Assembly: GCA_033439265.1 (NCBI GenBank)
Contig: JAVTVX010000017.1
Span: forward strand, 1,707,001-1,771,000
DNA length: 64,000 nucleotides
Origin: Dillenia suffruticosa
Lineage: Eukaryota > Streptophyta > Magnoliopsida > Dilleniales > Dilleniaceae
Reading direction: 5' to 3'
Part shown: piece by piece, positions 12,910-26,094 of the stretch
Layout: each line of letters begins with the position of its first letter
Numbering within the stretch: the stretch's first letter is position 1
Translations under genes and position numbers: made by a program
The notes under the pieces: model-generated
What the model was told of the DNA's origin: nothing
Database searches by the model: none
The model's input: only the letters and a program-made list of their open reading frames with translations

Positions 12910-15278
12910 ATCAGATTCCACTTGCCAGGAGATTGAAGAGCTCAGCTCAGTCGTTTGCTTGTGACTGATCTGGAAACCCATCTTTTTAGCCCTGCTATTG
13001 CCACGCGTCCAAAGCAAGACAGTGTGCTTTCCTGATATTCATCTGATTTCTCTCCTTTTTTTTTGTACGGGTATACAGTAGATGTATGAATATGAAATGC
13101 CACCTTGTAGCATAAACTGAGAAACCGTTTTTCGCATTTGAGATTTCACAGATTAAATATTCAGGTGTGCACAGCTGAGCTGATAACTTGTTCAAATTTT
13201 AGCTTCCAAAGCTTCGGTATGGAATTTGCACACTCTACTACGTGTCCCAAGTTGAGAAAAGACTGCACTTTTTCATTCTCTGTTCTCAAAATGTAGTTGG
13301 GAAGGAGATGCAAGAAGAATTAGTGACATGAATACCCACCTAAAATTGTGATCGACAGCACATCCAGCCTCTCTGTACCATGCTGGTCTTTCAATACCCC
13401 AGTTTGAATGTTGCCATTTGATAAGAAAAGAGGATAAGAACAAGCAGAGAAGCAAAAGAAATAAACAGAAAAAATAGTTTGTATTTTGATCTTGTTCCCC
13501 CAATAAGTTACCTAAGAACCCTATTTTATATGGTGATTACATGCCTCAGTAATATCCTAATACTCGAGAATACTTTAATTTATTAAGGTAATATTCTTGA
13601 TTCTCAAGATTATTGCTCGGTGTCCAAGGGAACTTAGGCAGGTGAATGTTCTTGTCACTGTAATTATGAGACTTTTTTTTGGGGGGGGGGGGAGAGCTGG
13701 GCTTATAGGAAGATAGTTAAAGCTATTCAGCATATGCAGATTATAGAAGTAATATCACTTATCAATGCCTCTTTGTTCGACAGACAACACTATAATGCTA
13801 CGCTCGAAACAACAAATGAGCTATCATTCAAGGCTCTAATATGAGCGGGGGACAATTATCCAAGACTTCAAGTTTCATAGATTTCATGATCCAGATGCAC
13901 TTAAATTGACCAGCCTCAAGACTGCTATACCTATCTTCATAGTATTGACATAACTAAATTCCCAGGAGAAAAAGAAAAACAATAAAGAAAATCCTTATAT
14001 GAGACATAAACATCATGGTTCTTTGATCCAACAATATTCCACCCAGGGGACTCGGATTGCAGAATGCATTCCCAGAGTTGTTCTCCACTCTCTTTCACGA
14101 AAATAATTGGCAACACCATTGCTAACGAGTTATTTATCCAAGAGACATCCTCCAGAGGTTTCACAGCTATTTATTACCTGATCATCTTTAAACAAATCTT
14201 CTTCTAATCCAACCCCATGGAATTTGTTTAAAAAAGGATAACCAAAACCCCAGCTCCAGCCCCAGCTGTGCAGGCACCCCGGTGCAATGCATGTCATAGT
14301 GCATTCGGTATCAATATCATTTGCGGAATAGATTTGGTCTCAATTATAAAATAAGTACCCTAACAACTTCCATCTCTTGCCTTACCACTTGCAGACTACC
14401 TTAGGCTGTTCAATCTCCAGTTCCCTGAAACCATGGTGAACAAGCTTTTATGACCATAATCTCAAATTCTTACGATCATATATATAAGATAAGATTAGTC
14501 AAAAGAGCCTTTATTTTCAATCTGATCTTGCAATGATCAATTCCAAACCTTGTCCTCAAACAAGGGAAGGGACCATGCTGCATTTCCTAACAATGGCGAC
14601 CAGCAATAACCAGCTTTTCTTAAACCCAAGTCAACTTGACCCGTAATCTACATACTATAAAGCTTAAGCAGTTGCTCTTTGATGCTTCCTATTAAATAGA
14701 AATCCAAAGCCAAAAGATTAGATAGCACCTTGTTGCGCTTTAAATTAGCCATCCAGGGACCCCCATCAAGGAATCAAAGACAAGAATGAAGTTCAGAATT
14801 TGTTATAAAATTTAATACATACAAGCAGTGAGCTACCAATCAAAAGCAAGAATTATTGACCATAAAAACCTAGCAAGCTAGCAACAACAGAATCAAAAAA
14901 CTTGATTCGTGTTACATAGTAGGATTCATATATTTAACAATGAGCTACCCGCAAAGACCACGACAGTCTAACTTCTTAGCAAGGCTGACAATGGAACGCA
15001 AATATGAAAGAAAAGGTTAATTCCTTCTAAATTAGTGTTTCAATAATATATCCTCATTTTCTCAATTATCACAACAATTTGTCCAAACAATGTATTCCAT
15101 AAAATAAAGAACAGATAATAGCACAACCTCCTTCCTAAATTACAGGACTAATGTCATCCACCACTGCCGTTTGCATTTGGGGATGGTAACAACCAACCAT
15201 TTGAATTTTCATTATTTTGCACGGATATCAATCAAATTATGTGTAAATGAAGATCCAAATAACAACAGAACTTCAACA
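12910..15278. other. intergenic region with ARF5 and methyltransferase 3' ends
   Basis: ARF5 and the methyltransferase converge here, so both 3' untranslated regions should lie in this stretch. I see a G-run near 13680-13692 but no recognisable gene. The open frames at 12995-13503 and 13937-14164 have no family resemblance I can identify. Confidence 0.6.
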
Positions 15279-16538
15279 TCAATTCCTTACTGGCTTTTGA
15301 AGAACTGTTGACAAAAATACTTCGGACTTTCCTGATCCGGCTGCATCTACCTTCTCCCCCACAACCCATTTCAGCTTTTTGTAACCAAACCGTTCAATCA
15401 ACCGGGTCACAACCGTTTTCTTATCATCACTAACGCAAAAAAAGTTGTCCAACCAAAGCAATCCTCCTACCCTCAAAATCCTATCAATATCAAACATCAA
15501 AAACTCCAACTTCTCATGGCGACCTGCAGTGTCCAACGCATTTGAGACATGAACTAGATCAAATACATTATCATAAAACGGGAACCTATGATCCATACTC
15601 ATAAACAAAGGAAAAAGCCCTCTTGCAGCAATGAATTCATTGAAGGGTGCATCCACGTTCAGAGTTGCAGTCACCACAGTAACATTCCTTTCAGCCATTC
15701 TAGCAGCAAGGCTACCTGACCCACCTCCAATATCAAAACCTATTCTAATCCCATCACTCCCCAAAGCCAACACATCATCAATAAGAAAATCATTCTTGCC
15801 TCTAGCCTTAACGAATCTCTGACTCTCGAGCCCATTATTTAAATCAAAACAACCAACACAATCTCTACTCAATTTCTTACCCTTCAAACACTCAAAATTC
15901 TTGCAACCAAGTCCACTCCAACTCACACTCTTATTATTAACAGATTTCCACAATGAATTAGGAAAAGGAGAGAGACCCACTTTAGGACTTACCTTTGCAA
16001 AGCATCGTCTTCTTGGCAAGGGCTCACAACCTCTCAAAATTAGCTTCTGAGCAAGACTCCAGTCATCAGGACAAGGACCTGAAACCTTGTAATTCATGTA
16101 CTGAGATAACATATCCAGAGATTTTTGACAAGTATGGCCCACTGAAGCCACCATTTCGGTGATCCCAGATTTTGAATCCTTGCCTAGAGGAAGTGGGTGG
16201 TGTTGGAGAAACATTTTGATTTCAGAAGCAATGTTAGGTTTTGATAGATCAATAGTATCATAACCTAAAAGGTCTTTTTCCATCCGGGCTAACTTCTTCT
16301 GGGAAGAATCGATCTCTCTCATGATTAAAGAGACTTGTTCTGAGATTAGCTCTTGAGAATTGGTGACTGAAGGGCTGTTGTTGGAGTGGTCTTTGGGTGC
16401 ATAATTGAAGGCGTATAAAGCAAACAGATTTGTGGTGAGTACAGAGAAGAGCATTAGAAGGTTGACAGTTGAGGAACACCAAGTAGCTCTTTTGAATCTG
16501 GCTGTCCCATCTCCAATCTTCAAAGATACAGAACCCAT
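15279..16538 (-). CDS. membrane-anchored SAM-dependent methyltransferase (At1g29790-like)
   Basis: A single uninterrupted 419-codon frame with no introns. Residues about 21-45 form one hydrophobic segment after a basic N terminus, predicting a type II Golgi or ER anchor with a lumenal catalytic part. Residues about 65-92 look coiled-coil. The class I SAM-binding motif is visible as FDIGGGSG (268-275), followed by a VVTATLN strand and by FDLVHVSNALD (326-336). IDRILRVGGLLWLDNFF is the usual post-motif strand. It resembles the plant 'probable methyltransferase At1g29790' family. The substrate is unknown and I do not assign one. The start is the only ATG before the basic/hydrophobic anchor. Confidence 0.85.
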   Translation of the reverse strand: MGSVSLKIGDGTARFKRATWCSSTVNLLMLFSVLTTNLFALYAFNYAPKDHSNNSPSVTNSQELISEQVSLIMREIDSSQKKLARMEKDLLGYDTIDLSKPNIASEIKMFLQHHPLPLGKDSKSGITEMVASVGHTCQKSLDMLSQYMNYKVSGPCPDDWSLAQKLILRGCEPLPRRRCFAKVSPKVGLSPFPNSLWKSVNNKSVSWSGLGCKNFECLKGKKLSRDCVGCFDLNNGLESQRFVKARGKNDFLIDDVLALGSDGIRIGFDIGGGSGSLAARMAERNVTVVTATLNVDAPFNEFIAARGLFPLFMSMDHRFPFYDNVFDLVHVSNALDTAGRHEKLEFLMFDIDRILRVGGLLWLDNFFCVSDDKKTVVTRLIERFGYKKLKWVVGEKVDAAGSGKSEVFLSTVLQKPVRN

Positions 16539-18508
16539 TTCCGTTTTCTTCTTCTACTTCCTAAACTTAGCTGAGATACGTTGGATTGTTTGCGACGCGA
16601 GCTGTACTATTGAGAGAGAGAGAGAGAGGGAGGGAGGGAGGGAGGGAGTGGAGGAGAAAGTGCTCCCATTAGCTAAAAAGTGAGTCATGAGTGGAGCAGA
16701 TCTGATAAATGAATTTTCTATTTCAACGTCCCTTGTTTGTGTTGAAATTCTATTGGTTAACGGGTAATTAATGGCACTGTTACCTTGTGAGAGATGGAAT
16801 CGTATGCCTGTTAGGCTGTCACATGTGGACGAAGCAAAACATTTGGTTTTTGATTTTTGGATTTGTTGTCTGAGAGAGAGATCTGCTCCTTTAGGGCATG
16901 GATCCACCATCCACGTGTCGAGGCAAAAAATGTTGGTTGGATCCACTAGAATTAAGATTTGTCGTTTACTGTACTGTAATAGGCTTTTAATGTTAATCAG
17001 GTGGTTGAAGTCAGTCACGAGACACATGCTTGATCCGCAGGAACGATGAATTAAGGTTGACTAAAAACGAAACCAACCGCACCATCAGCGTGAGAGCAAC
17101 GTTAATTTTTGTGAACGAGTAATTTCTTGAACAATAGTTTCCGAGTGTTTTAGAATTTATTCTTAAAAAAATATTATTTTCTTTGTCAAAATGTAAATTT
17201 TCCAACTTTATGCTCATAACAAATGACAAAAGAAAAAATAAAATCTGAAATGTTTGAAACAGTAACAAATTAATAATATCTTCTTTATCTTATTCATTTT
17301 TCGATCTCATCTTTCTTACTCGCATTTAAATATTGATACTTTTTGTAAATCAAAATTAAAATCTGTACATTTTTAGCAACAAAACTTCATGATGGAAATA
17401 AACTCCACATTTTTTTAAATTAAATCATTTGATTCCAAACACAATCTAACTATTTACACAATTTTTTTTTTTTTTAATTTACCATTACCCATTACAAAAC
17501 AGCTTTGCAAAAATTTTCTTAGCAATTAATTTCGATGTAAATAAATTTATAAAATTACGACAACATAAAAGCATTTTCAAACTTTGTTTGACATAAATCC
17601 GATACATTTCCAGGCAAAAATTCATAAATAATGCTTTTTATATAGTGCTTGATTTGGAGATAATTTTTTCCCTCCTTTTTAGAGAGCACAGAGGATGGAC
17701 AGGGACAGAAAATTTAATAATTTTTTTACAATTTTGCTCACAAGTATTTTAAAAAATTTTGTCACCGCCTCCTCTGTCCTATATTATGTATGATATCCCG
17801 TCGTTCCCATCTAATTCTGTGAACAATATATAATGTAAAGGAGTGTCGATAAACTAACTATGATGTAGATTGTCGAATGTAAAGCCAAGCCAACGAGAGA
17901 GGTTAATCATGCATTGAAGATGGTTGGCATGATAAGACAATAGTTCCAAGTGTGAGTCAGGAAAAAATATATTAAAAAAAAAAGGGGGTAAGGTTCCAAG
18001 GAGAAAAAAGGACAAGCGCAAGGCACGCAACCTTTTTCCAGGCCCGCTGTTATGCCACCTTCTTGCAGATCGGTTCAAACCACTGTGTACGTAATGCCAG
18101 AACTAATGATCATATGAATCAGACAGACAGCATTGTGAAACACATATCCTGCGAGAGGCAAGCAACTAAATGAATTACAGGATCCAAAATGCGGATGAAT
18201 GAATGCGAAAACATTCATACACGAGCAATGCTGGCTTTATTTTATTTGAGCCTACCCGTGCGACGACAAGCCAAAGTCCGAGAATACCCTCTAAATAAGA
18301 GAAGCAATTATTTCAACATAAACGCTACAATGTCATCTTTCTCTAATAATCTCTCTCTGTGCCATCAAAATTTCAAAGTGTTTAGGCAGTATACATTATT
18401 CAATGAACTTGCAAGTTACAAACTGCATATCCATTGTCTGCAGTCTTTTTATCAGATAAAGAACCAAACGTAAGAATCGACTCCCATCAATTTCCCCACC
18501 AGAGCTCA
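16539..18508. other. intergenic: methyltransferase promoter and ATP synthase e 3' side
   Basis: The first 150 bp hold the methyltransferase leader, with a (GA)n/(GGGA)n run at about 16614-16650. The rest is AT-rich with no coding character. The last 200-300 bp before 18509 probably form the 3' untranslated region of the ATP synthase e gene. Confidence 0.55.
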
Positions 18509-20209
18509 TCAGTGATGACCCTTTGCTTCGGCTTTCCTCTGTGATTTTGCCTTGGCCTGATAAAACAAATAAATAGACAAAATCATCTATAACCATCACA
18601 TATGTCTACAGGAACTTGCCATTTCACTAGATGTGTGCTTCCGAGATGGATCGGATTCTTAAATTGCCAAACAACCTGTCTAGACAAGTCCAAATGGCAC
18701 CTGTGTACTAAGCCCACGAAACTCTAAAAGGATAATTCTAGGGCATAGTGAATGTTAATATTGAAACTAAAATTGTTACAAACATGAAAATCTTGAATAA
18801 ACCTCCAATTTCAACCATATGCCCCAAGCATCAAACTCTTTTGCAATTTAACTAAATTGTTAAATTTATTTTGAATGAATTATGCTATTTTCCATTTGAT
18901 TCAAAAACCGTGCTGTGCAAACATTTCTGGAAAAATGTAGATCATCTATTGATGGTAAGAGATATATAACTCAATTCTTCAATTCAATATTAGTCCAACT
19001 ATTATCCATAATATCGCAAGTAATTCACTTCAACCCAATCAGTCCAAACACCAAGCAATTATCACACAACATAAGCAATACAATCTAGATGGAGTAGAAA
19101 TGAAATTGAGTACATTCATTATTCAGGAAGCATGAATACATCAACAGCAAGAAAAATGCAGTTCTTGTAGAAAAAAAAAAAAGGAATTGTAGAAAACATT
19201 CATTTTTAAGTATGGGGTAATTCATGGAAGAACGATAGAACTGGTTATTTTTCAATACTTTAAATTTAACTTCTTTAAAGCAATAAAAAATTGCCTATGT
19301 AATTGAAAGCATCAATGGTTCTTCTGCGAGCGCAACTCTACTAGACATATTGCTCCATGTAAAGAAAGTACTTGTGTTTGCTGCATACAAGGATAAGACA
19401 AGCAATACTACAATTTTGTATAAGATCCTCCTCCAACACACAGGTCTTCACAACTAGCACTACTTTTCAAGCAAATCAAGGGTTGAAGCCTTCCCCTACT
19501 CAACTGGAGCTTGCAAGCATGATAGTATCATAAGAGTAATCTCTTCTCATCAACAGACATTCAGCCTAGTGGGTAAGGATGTTAGATCCTTTAACTAAGT
19601 CTCGAGTAAGAAATTTGGGAATGGAAAACACTACATGCGCTCTCTTTAAATTGGGTCTCTCTTTAAATTGGGTCTGACAACACTCGAATTGTATTAGTCA
19701 GATTATATATAAATGTACCCTTGTCTAAATCCAGACTATGCAAAATCCCCGGGTTCACACAAGTTTCATGTAGTGCCATGGAAGTGAAAAGCGTCATATC
19801 ATCGGTTGAGACCTATGAAGCATGGACACCCCCATGGGACACTCGGACAGAATTATATAACTTTTACAACGTTTTAATTTACGAAGTGTCATATTATGTT
19901 GCTTGCTCGTTTAAACAGACCAGATGACTGCAGACAAAAACCCCAATTAGATCAGAAATTCAGAGAGAAGCAATACCGACTCAAGATCGGGAAGACGAAC
20001 ACTTCAATCAATCCAAACAAACAGGAAAAGCAAACAAAACTCAACAGATGAAACAAGATCAGGAAACAAAAAGTGGAAAGGGAAGAGAGAAATACCTTGA
20101 GATACTTGAGCTTGATGCTGCCATAAGCCAAGCCGAAACTGAAGGCGGAGACACGAGCGACGAGAGCAAGAGTGCTCGTACCTGAATATGGTCCAGGAGG
20201 TAGCGCCAT
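18509..20209 (-). CDS. mitochondrial ATP synthase subunit e
   Basis: A small inner-membrane subunit of the F1Fo ATP synthase, involved in dimerisation and crista shape. Two exons (20096-20209 and 18509-18556) join across a 1.54-kb GT-AG intron into 53 residues. The first 38 read MALPPGPYSGTSTLALVARV and continue through SAFSFGLAYGSIKLKYLK. Exon 2 adds AKAKSQRKAEAKGHH. One membrane segment (about residues 12-32) with a G-x-x-x-G-like spacing is followed by a charged Lys/Ala tail, as in plant subunit e. The length matches the family (53-54 aa). It is divergent from the TLDc gene, with 1.2 kb between the start codons. The short second exon was found from its acceptor and the in-frame stop. Confidence 0.9.
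19560..19640 (+). mobile_element. possible tRNA-derived SINE head in ATP synthase e intron
   Basis: The stretch GCCTAGTGGGTAAGGATG resembles an RNA polymerase III A box of tRNA-derived plant SINEs, as in the better copies elsewhere in this window. I cannot find a convincing tail, so this may be a fragment. A 17-bp direct duplication (TCTCTTTAAATTGGG type) follows at about 19640-19675. Confidence 0.25.
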
Positions 20210-21404
20210 TTCACGATTCTTCTTCTTCTTCTGATCCACTCGAATCCGAGGCCTCCGTCGATCTGCGAGAGAAACCAGGCGACTGAAACCCTAGATTTTT
20301 AAGCCCCCCTAGTTGTGGGTGTTGTAAAGCGGGTTATTTCGTCTTTTCACATTTTCTCTCAACGACCCGCTTTGATGAAATTAATTGAAGCGGTCAATTA
20401 GAGCTTTGTCGGTCTCGGGGCTCCGACCCGAGCTTCGGGCCGGAGCACGTTTCCTTTTTCAAAAATTGCTCCATCGAGAGATCCAATTTCTTTATTTATT
20501 TATTTTTTGGAAATGCGTTGTGTCTAAATAATATTGAAGATTCAATTTACATTTATGCCCCCATATGGAATTTGTTCATATTTTTGTGCTCATTATGTAT
20601 GATTTGTGAATTATTATTTTATATATTTAATTCACTGATATATATTTTAACGGATACAATTAAAATTTTTTACTATTATAAATAAATTGTTCGATGTAAT
20701 ATGATTCATTCATAATTTGAAATCATTAATATTTGTTCGCTTGATATTTTATTTCAGAAAAGCATTAATACTACTAATCATTTTCTAAAAAATTAAAATT
20801 TTTACGAGTATTTTTTAAATTAAATTGATAATTTTTTAATGAGAACTATATTAAAATAAAACCCTTGAATTTTATATTTATTTTTTAAATAATCTTTGAT
20901 ATTTTATTTCAATCAATTATTTTTTTAAACTTTAAAAATCGAAGTGAAAGATTTATAATCTCATATGCTTAAAAGATACATGCAAAATATATGAACTTGT
21001 GTCCTTTTTTTAACTCCCTAGTGAGGGGAAAAGAAAAAAAGAAAAATTCAAAAAGAAAAGTAAAAACATAAAATAAATATAAAAAATTATTATGAAAATT
21101 TCAATTAAAAGCTCCAAAAGGGTGAAATAGTGAATAAATAGAAGGCGTAATAAGGGGATTCAGTTCAAATAATGTGGAGGGTAATGTCGGTAGCTGTCGT
21201 CAATGAACTATAACCGAGTTGCTATCATTCTCTTCCTTCCTTCCCTCTTAGACATTTCGAGTTCGACACTCTGTGCACTCGGGGGTGACGTGAGGGTTTA
21301 TCCTTCAAGGAGAAGCAAGAACGACAGCGTTTGATCATCAATATCCAATTCCAACCGTTCCCTTCTCCAAGAACCCATCATTGATCACCAAAAAGGAGCC
21401 CACT
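20210..21404. promoter_or_regulatory. divergent intergenic region, ATP synthase e / TLDc
   Basis: Both flanking genes start from this region. A telo-box (AAACCCTA at 20286-20293) lies 77 bp upstream of the ATP synthase e start codon, typical of housekeeping and mitochondrial-protein genes. The middle (20460-21160) is very AT-rich with no coding character. Confidence 0.5.
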
Positions 21405-21540
21405 ATGGGGCAAGCGTGTTCTTCTTCATCACGGCAAAACCCACACACCGAAACCCTCAAAGCTCCTCTCGAAATTCAAAATGCTTTCTCTGCTCTCTCC
21501 GTTCCCCGATCCAAGTTAATCCCTCTCCATTCTCTACAGG

Positions 21541-21575
<35 letters not shown>

Positions 21576-24500
21576 GTGAAAGCAAAACCTTTACTTTGTT
21601 GTTCTTTTGGGTTGGGTTTCAGCGAGTTTTTCATTTGACCTTGAAAGACCATGAAATTACGGAAGGCCCACCTGCAGCATTGCTCCAATCCTTTCTAGGG
21701 CTCTTGGAAGATCTTGGTTCTACGGTAGTCAATGAGTTCTTTGTGGTTGACAAAAGAGGAGGAATTTCGCTATCTGAATTCTTCAATGGCCACTTCAAAT
21801 GCTCTAAAACAACAAGTTCTGGTTCGAAATCCATTGTCTGTCTATTGAGATTATTCGCTTTAACCGCTGAAAAATCGGATTTTTCTTTGAATTTGAAGTC
21901 TGAGAGTGTTGAAAATGAAGAAGAAGATGAGAGCTATAAGATTACTGGGTGGCTTAGACCCTCTGATATGCTAATGCTTCTGTGGATGTCTTGGGTTATG
22001 TTGTTTGATTCTGTAAAGAAGAGGAGGAAAGTGAATGTTGGATTTCCTGATGTGGATCATTTATTGTATTCTGCCGTGCTCTTCTGTGCAGAACAAGGTG
22101 TAAGTAATGTTTGGGATTGTGATTTGTTGAGCTTGGATGTTCAGCTTCCAGCCGATAAGGTTTACATGTGGATCCTGAAAACCGTGCCGTTCCTTCCTGA
22201 TTGTGCCGGGCAATTTTTCAAATCCAGACTTCAAAATTGTGCAACTCCGGAGGTATTCTTACCTTAACTTATTGTGCTTTCTATTGAGTTTTACTTATTA
22301 TTGACTGCTGATTATCAAGTTAGTCTCCTTTATTTTACCTTATTTACGGTGCCTCTAGTTATCTTGCATGAGTTTTGTCACCAACTGACCAAATCGTAAT
22401 TAGTGTATTTGCTGATGCTTTTTGTGTGCATGTAGTTGATTCACTTGATAATGATTATGTTTTCCAGATACTTCAATCTGTAGATGCAAAGTTATTCCGC
22501 CTTTCTCTTGTGTTAATCTTAGTTTGTCCAACCGGGTTTTCTGTTAAAAGTTACCTTTGGATGGCTAATGCTTTTGCCAATTTTTTCTTCATCAAGCTGC
22601 TGTGAATTATTTTGCATCATGCACCTCATTTTGCAGATGTCATTGCTCTCAAGGTGCTATTAATGTAACATTTATTGTATATGTCCATCGACCTATGCAC
22701 TTCACTCTTTTCTGAGTTCCTTGTAGTCACCATCTTCATGTTGGCAGTGGTGTTTTGATGTGTAATGATTTCTAGATGTTTGAATGGATTTATTTTGTGC
22801 TACTCCACTCAAGTTATAATTTATAATAACGTTTTCTCATAATTTGACATTCTGTTTCAGTTGCTCCTGAAGAAGTTTTTAGACTATATCTTCTTTAAGA
22901 GGTTTTCTTGTGGGGTCTGAGTTCTAAAATCATTATGTTTTCCTCTTCGGCTTCTGTAGGAGGAGTTGGAGCTTGCAAGTTCCTCTGCTGATGTTACTTC
23001 TTTGACGAGGATGTGTGATGCTAAACTTTTAAATGGTAGCAGGGCTTGGGCAATATACCTTAATCTGGCAAGTGATGCACTAAGGAAGGAGTTACTGGGT
23101 GCTTGCTTCCCAAGCATTTGTGATGGAACAGAGGAAAATATCTTATATTGGTTTGTGATTCTTGCTTTTGAAAGATGATTTGAACAAGCTATTATTTATT
23201 CATTATATAATATTGCTTTATAGGGGAGATTTGATGTCGAGTGATATGCCTTATACCAAAAAGTATCCTTATAGTGCTATACTCAATCATCCTTCTCCTG
23301 AAAAACTCACTCTGGTATCTAGTTAAATCAACTTCTTTAAAATGCACATTGCGAGTCCTAACAAGAAATCTGTGATTATTAGCCATATGTAAGTTTGATG
23401 TTCCATTTTGCTTTTGGAACCTATCATATCGATTAATTTAATAGCAATTTGAAAGATTTTGGTTTTCGTATCTATGCCAAGGTTTGGAGGCACATGATTA
23501 CTTGGTTTTTATTTTCTTGCCATCTTTTGTATTTTTTCAGCTTCTTCTGTCCGGTTGTATTTTTTCTTGCTAAATTAAGCATGTACAATACTTTGATTAT
23601 CATCATCGTTTCACTGTTTCATAGTTCTTCTATTCACGGGAAAGGTCTGAACAGACTATGGTCAAACATTGAAGGCTATTATGGTCCATTGCTGATGTTG
23701 GTTTCGGCTGGTTCAGGAGATGGTCAAGAGAGTAACAACAATGTCGACAGGTGGATTATTGGTGCACTTATTGAGAAGGGCTTTGAGAATAGGGATCAGT
23801 TTTATGGAGGCGGTGGAAATATTTATGCTATAAGTCCTGTCTTTCAAGTTTTCCCACCTTTTGGTTAGTATGCGAGTGCACCTGAGAGAGTTTGAATCCT
23901 GACAAAAAGTTAAACGTTAGTGAAACTCACCAACTGAATTTCTGATAATTCAGGGAGGGAGAAGAACTTTGTGTACAGCCACCTACATCCTACTGCTAGA
24001 GTTTATGAGCCACATCCAAAGCCTGTTGGAATTGCATTTGGAGGAAAAGTTGGGAATGAGAGAATATTCATTGATGAAGATTTTGCTAGAATTACTGTTC
24101 GCCATCATGCAGTCGACAAAACGTATCGACCAGGTCCACTGATGCCTAATCAGGTGCTTAAGAAGTCGCTTGATTTACACCATTCGGTGAATAGACATTA
24201 AAATTGAAGCCATTTGCATACTTACGTGAGGTGCTTTCATCTTGCTAAATTTGAAATCGTTCTTCCCTCATTTAACATTATTCACCCTTTATGCATCTGC
24301 TTTTACTATAATCAATTATACATACTGAAGTCTGCTCAATTTGAACTCTCCCAAACTGAAATATTTCATCTTAACCTGTCTATCTTCATTTTCTATGGGA
24401 GACTAAAAATGTAGTAGAGAAAGAAGCAAAAGGAGAAGGGGGGGGGGAGAGAGAGAGAGAGCTCTTTGTATTCCATGATATCCCATACACTAGAAGATGG

Positions 24501-24963
24501 CATTTTTTAGACCACCTAACTGGGATTTTGTTATGCTGACTGTGATTTTGAGCGCTTTTGCATGTGAATCTGAATCTGCAATGGTATATATTTCAGGGTT
24601 TTCTACCTTTGGAAGCTTCCATTCTGGAAGTAGAAGTCTGGGGTTTGGGTGGACGAAGAGCTAAGGAAGTACAAAATTCTTACAAGAAGAGAGAGGAGCT
24701 TTTCACTGAGCAAAGGCGTAAGGTAGCTTGGATCAACTGATAGCATCTTCCGCAATTTTCATTATTTCTTTTTTCCTTTGAAGTAAGATTGATGGATCTA
24801 TTGTGTCTTCTTTATTGGGGTGGGAAATTTGTGGTGGGCTGGGTGGATCTTTGACCAATTACAGGTTGATTTGAAGACATTTGCAAGCTGGGAAGATTCG
24901 CCAGAGAAGATGATGATGGACATGATCTCGGATCCCAAGAGTGTCAGGCGGGAGGATCGCTAA
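21405..24963 (+). CDS. TLDc-domain protein (At5g39590-like)
   Basis: Seven exons (21405-21539, 21623-22252, 22960-23150, 23625-23863, 23954-24153, 24597-24722, 24865-24963) join in frame into 539 residues, close to the roughly 540 of the Arabidopsis relative. The N terminus MGQACSSSS fits N-myristoylation at Gly2 with a palmitoylatable Cys5, which argues for membrane attachment and supports this ATG over the upstream in-frame TTG. The TLDc fold covers about residues 318-485: SSIHGKGLNRLW, YYGPLLMLVSA, a GGGGN loop, NFVYSHLHPTARVY, GIAFGGKVGNERIFIDEDF, and GFLPLEASILEVEVWGLGG. TLDc proteins in animals interact with V-ATPase and protect against oxidative stress. The plant role is not settled, and the 'nucleolar' name of the Arabidopsis protein is only a label. 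Exon 2 carries a (CT)n run in the preceding intron. Confidence 0.88.
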
Positions 24964-26094
24964 TGGTGACTGATTAACGCAGAATGCTCTGAAAGGATTT
25001 TTTTTTTTTTTTTTTTTTGCCTTGTTTTTGGTGCTTAGAATGCTCTCAAAGGAGTTGAGCTGGAACAAAATTGTAGCTTTGAGGATTCAACTTTCGGTGA
25101 TGGTAGCACTTGAAAAATGGCTACACGCGTGGACTCTAAGGGGGAAGGGATGATGTCTGAGTGGACACTGTGGCATTTAATCCTGTCCGTTGAATCTATC
25201 CTAGTTACCCTACAACTTTTCCTAGAAAACATTGTTTCTGTAGAAAGTCAAGAGTACACATCGTGGTCACATAATTATTGGCACTTACCTGAGGTTGAGA
25301 TTTCAGGGAGAACATAGACGAAAATTGGGTCTTTCGTCGTAATTTCAACAGCCACTCCTGTAATGTGCTTGAGGACTCTTAGTTTACCCACTTTAAGATG
25401 CAATGCACCACAAATTTACATTTTCAATTATGGGAATCCTTTTGGAACATTAGGCAACTTATCCTAAAATACTCGTGAAGGAGTCCAGCACCCAAAAAAA
25501 AAGACAAATTGAACATTATAAGCGATAAACAAATTGGATAGATAATTGCGCTAAGTGAATGCTAATCAATTCAACTCCCCTTAATGAAAAAGCAAACTAA
25601 ACTACAAAATCAATGGCAATTAACCTACCGACTAAAAATGAATACAAAGCCACATGGTTAGTGTCGTTCCAGTAAGTTGCCATGTACATCTGAAAGGCAG
25701 ATGTTGAAATAAACCTAAACCTATGGCTGCCACCTATCCCTTTAATAGGGGAAGTGGATCAACAGTGGCACAGTTTGAGACTTGGAAACACACTGCCAAT
25801 TTGTGATAAATGAAAAGTTTAAAAATAAAGATCCAGTAGATGTGTAGAGGCAAATGATTAAGACAACCTCAGAAAAACATATTGACATAATCAGGTGTAG
25901 AAGCGTAGAATCCATAAGTAAAGTTTCCATGCTAGTGTTTCGATATGTTCAAGCAATACACAGTCATCCATCCCACCTGGTTTGAGAATTCTAACATGCA
26001 ACAGGGGAATAAAACAAATTGAAGACAAATGAATGGATTATAACAAACTTCATGCTCTGAAGTTGAGAAATTAGATATTCACAAAAATGTAACT
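24964..26094. other. convergent intergenic region
   Basis: Lies between the TLDc stop and the 3' end of the APC11 copy. It should hold the TLDc 3' untranslated region and includes a long T tract at 25000-25018. No gene is seen. Confidence 0.6.

Noticed and set aside
16554-17027. 157-residue ORF upstream of the methyltransferase
   Set aside because: It overlaps the methyltransferase leader and a GA/GGGA repeat, and shows no protein family features.
23221-23330. extra exon in the TLDc gene after an acceptor-like TATAG
   Set aside because: Adding it breaks the frame; joining 23150 directly to 23625 gives the expected SSIHGKGLNRLW start of the TLDc fold.
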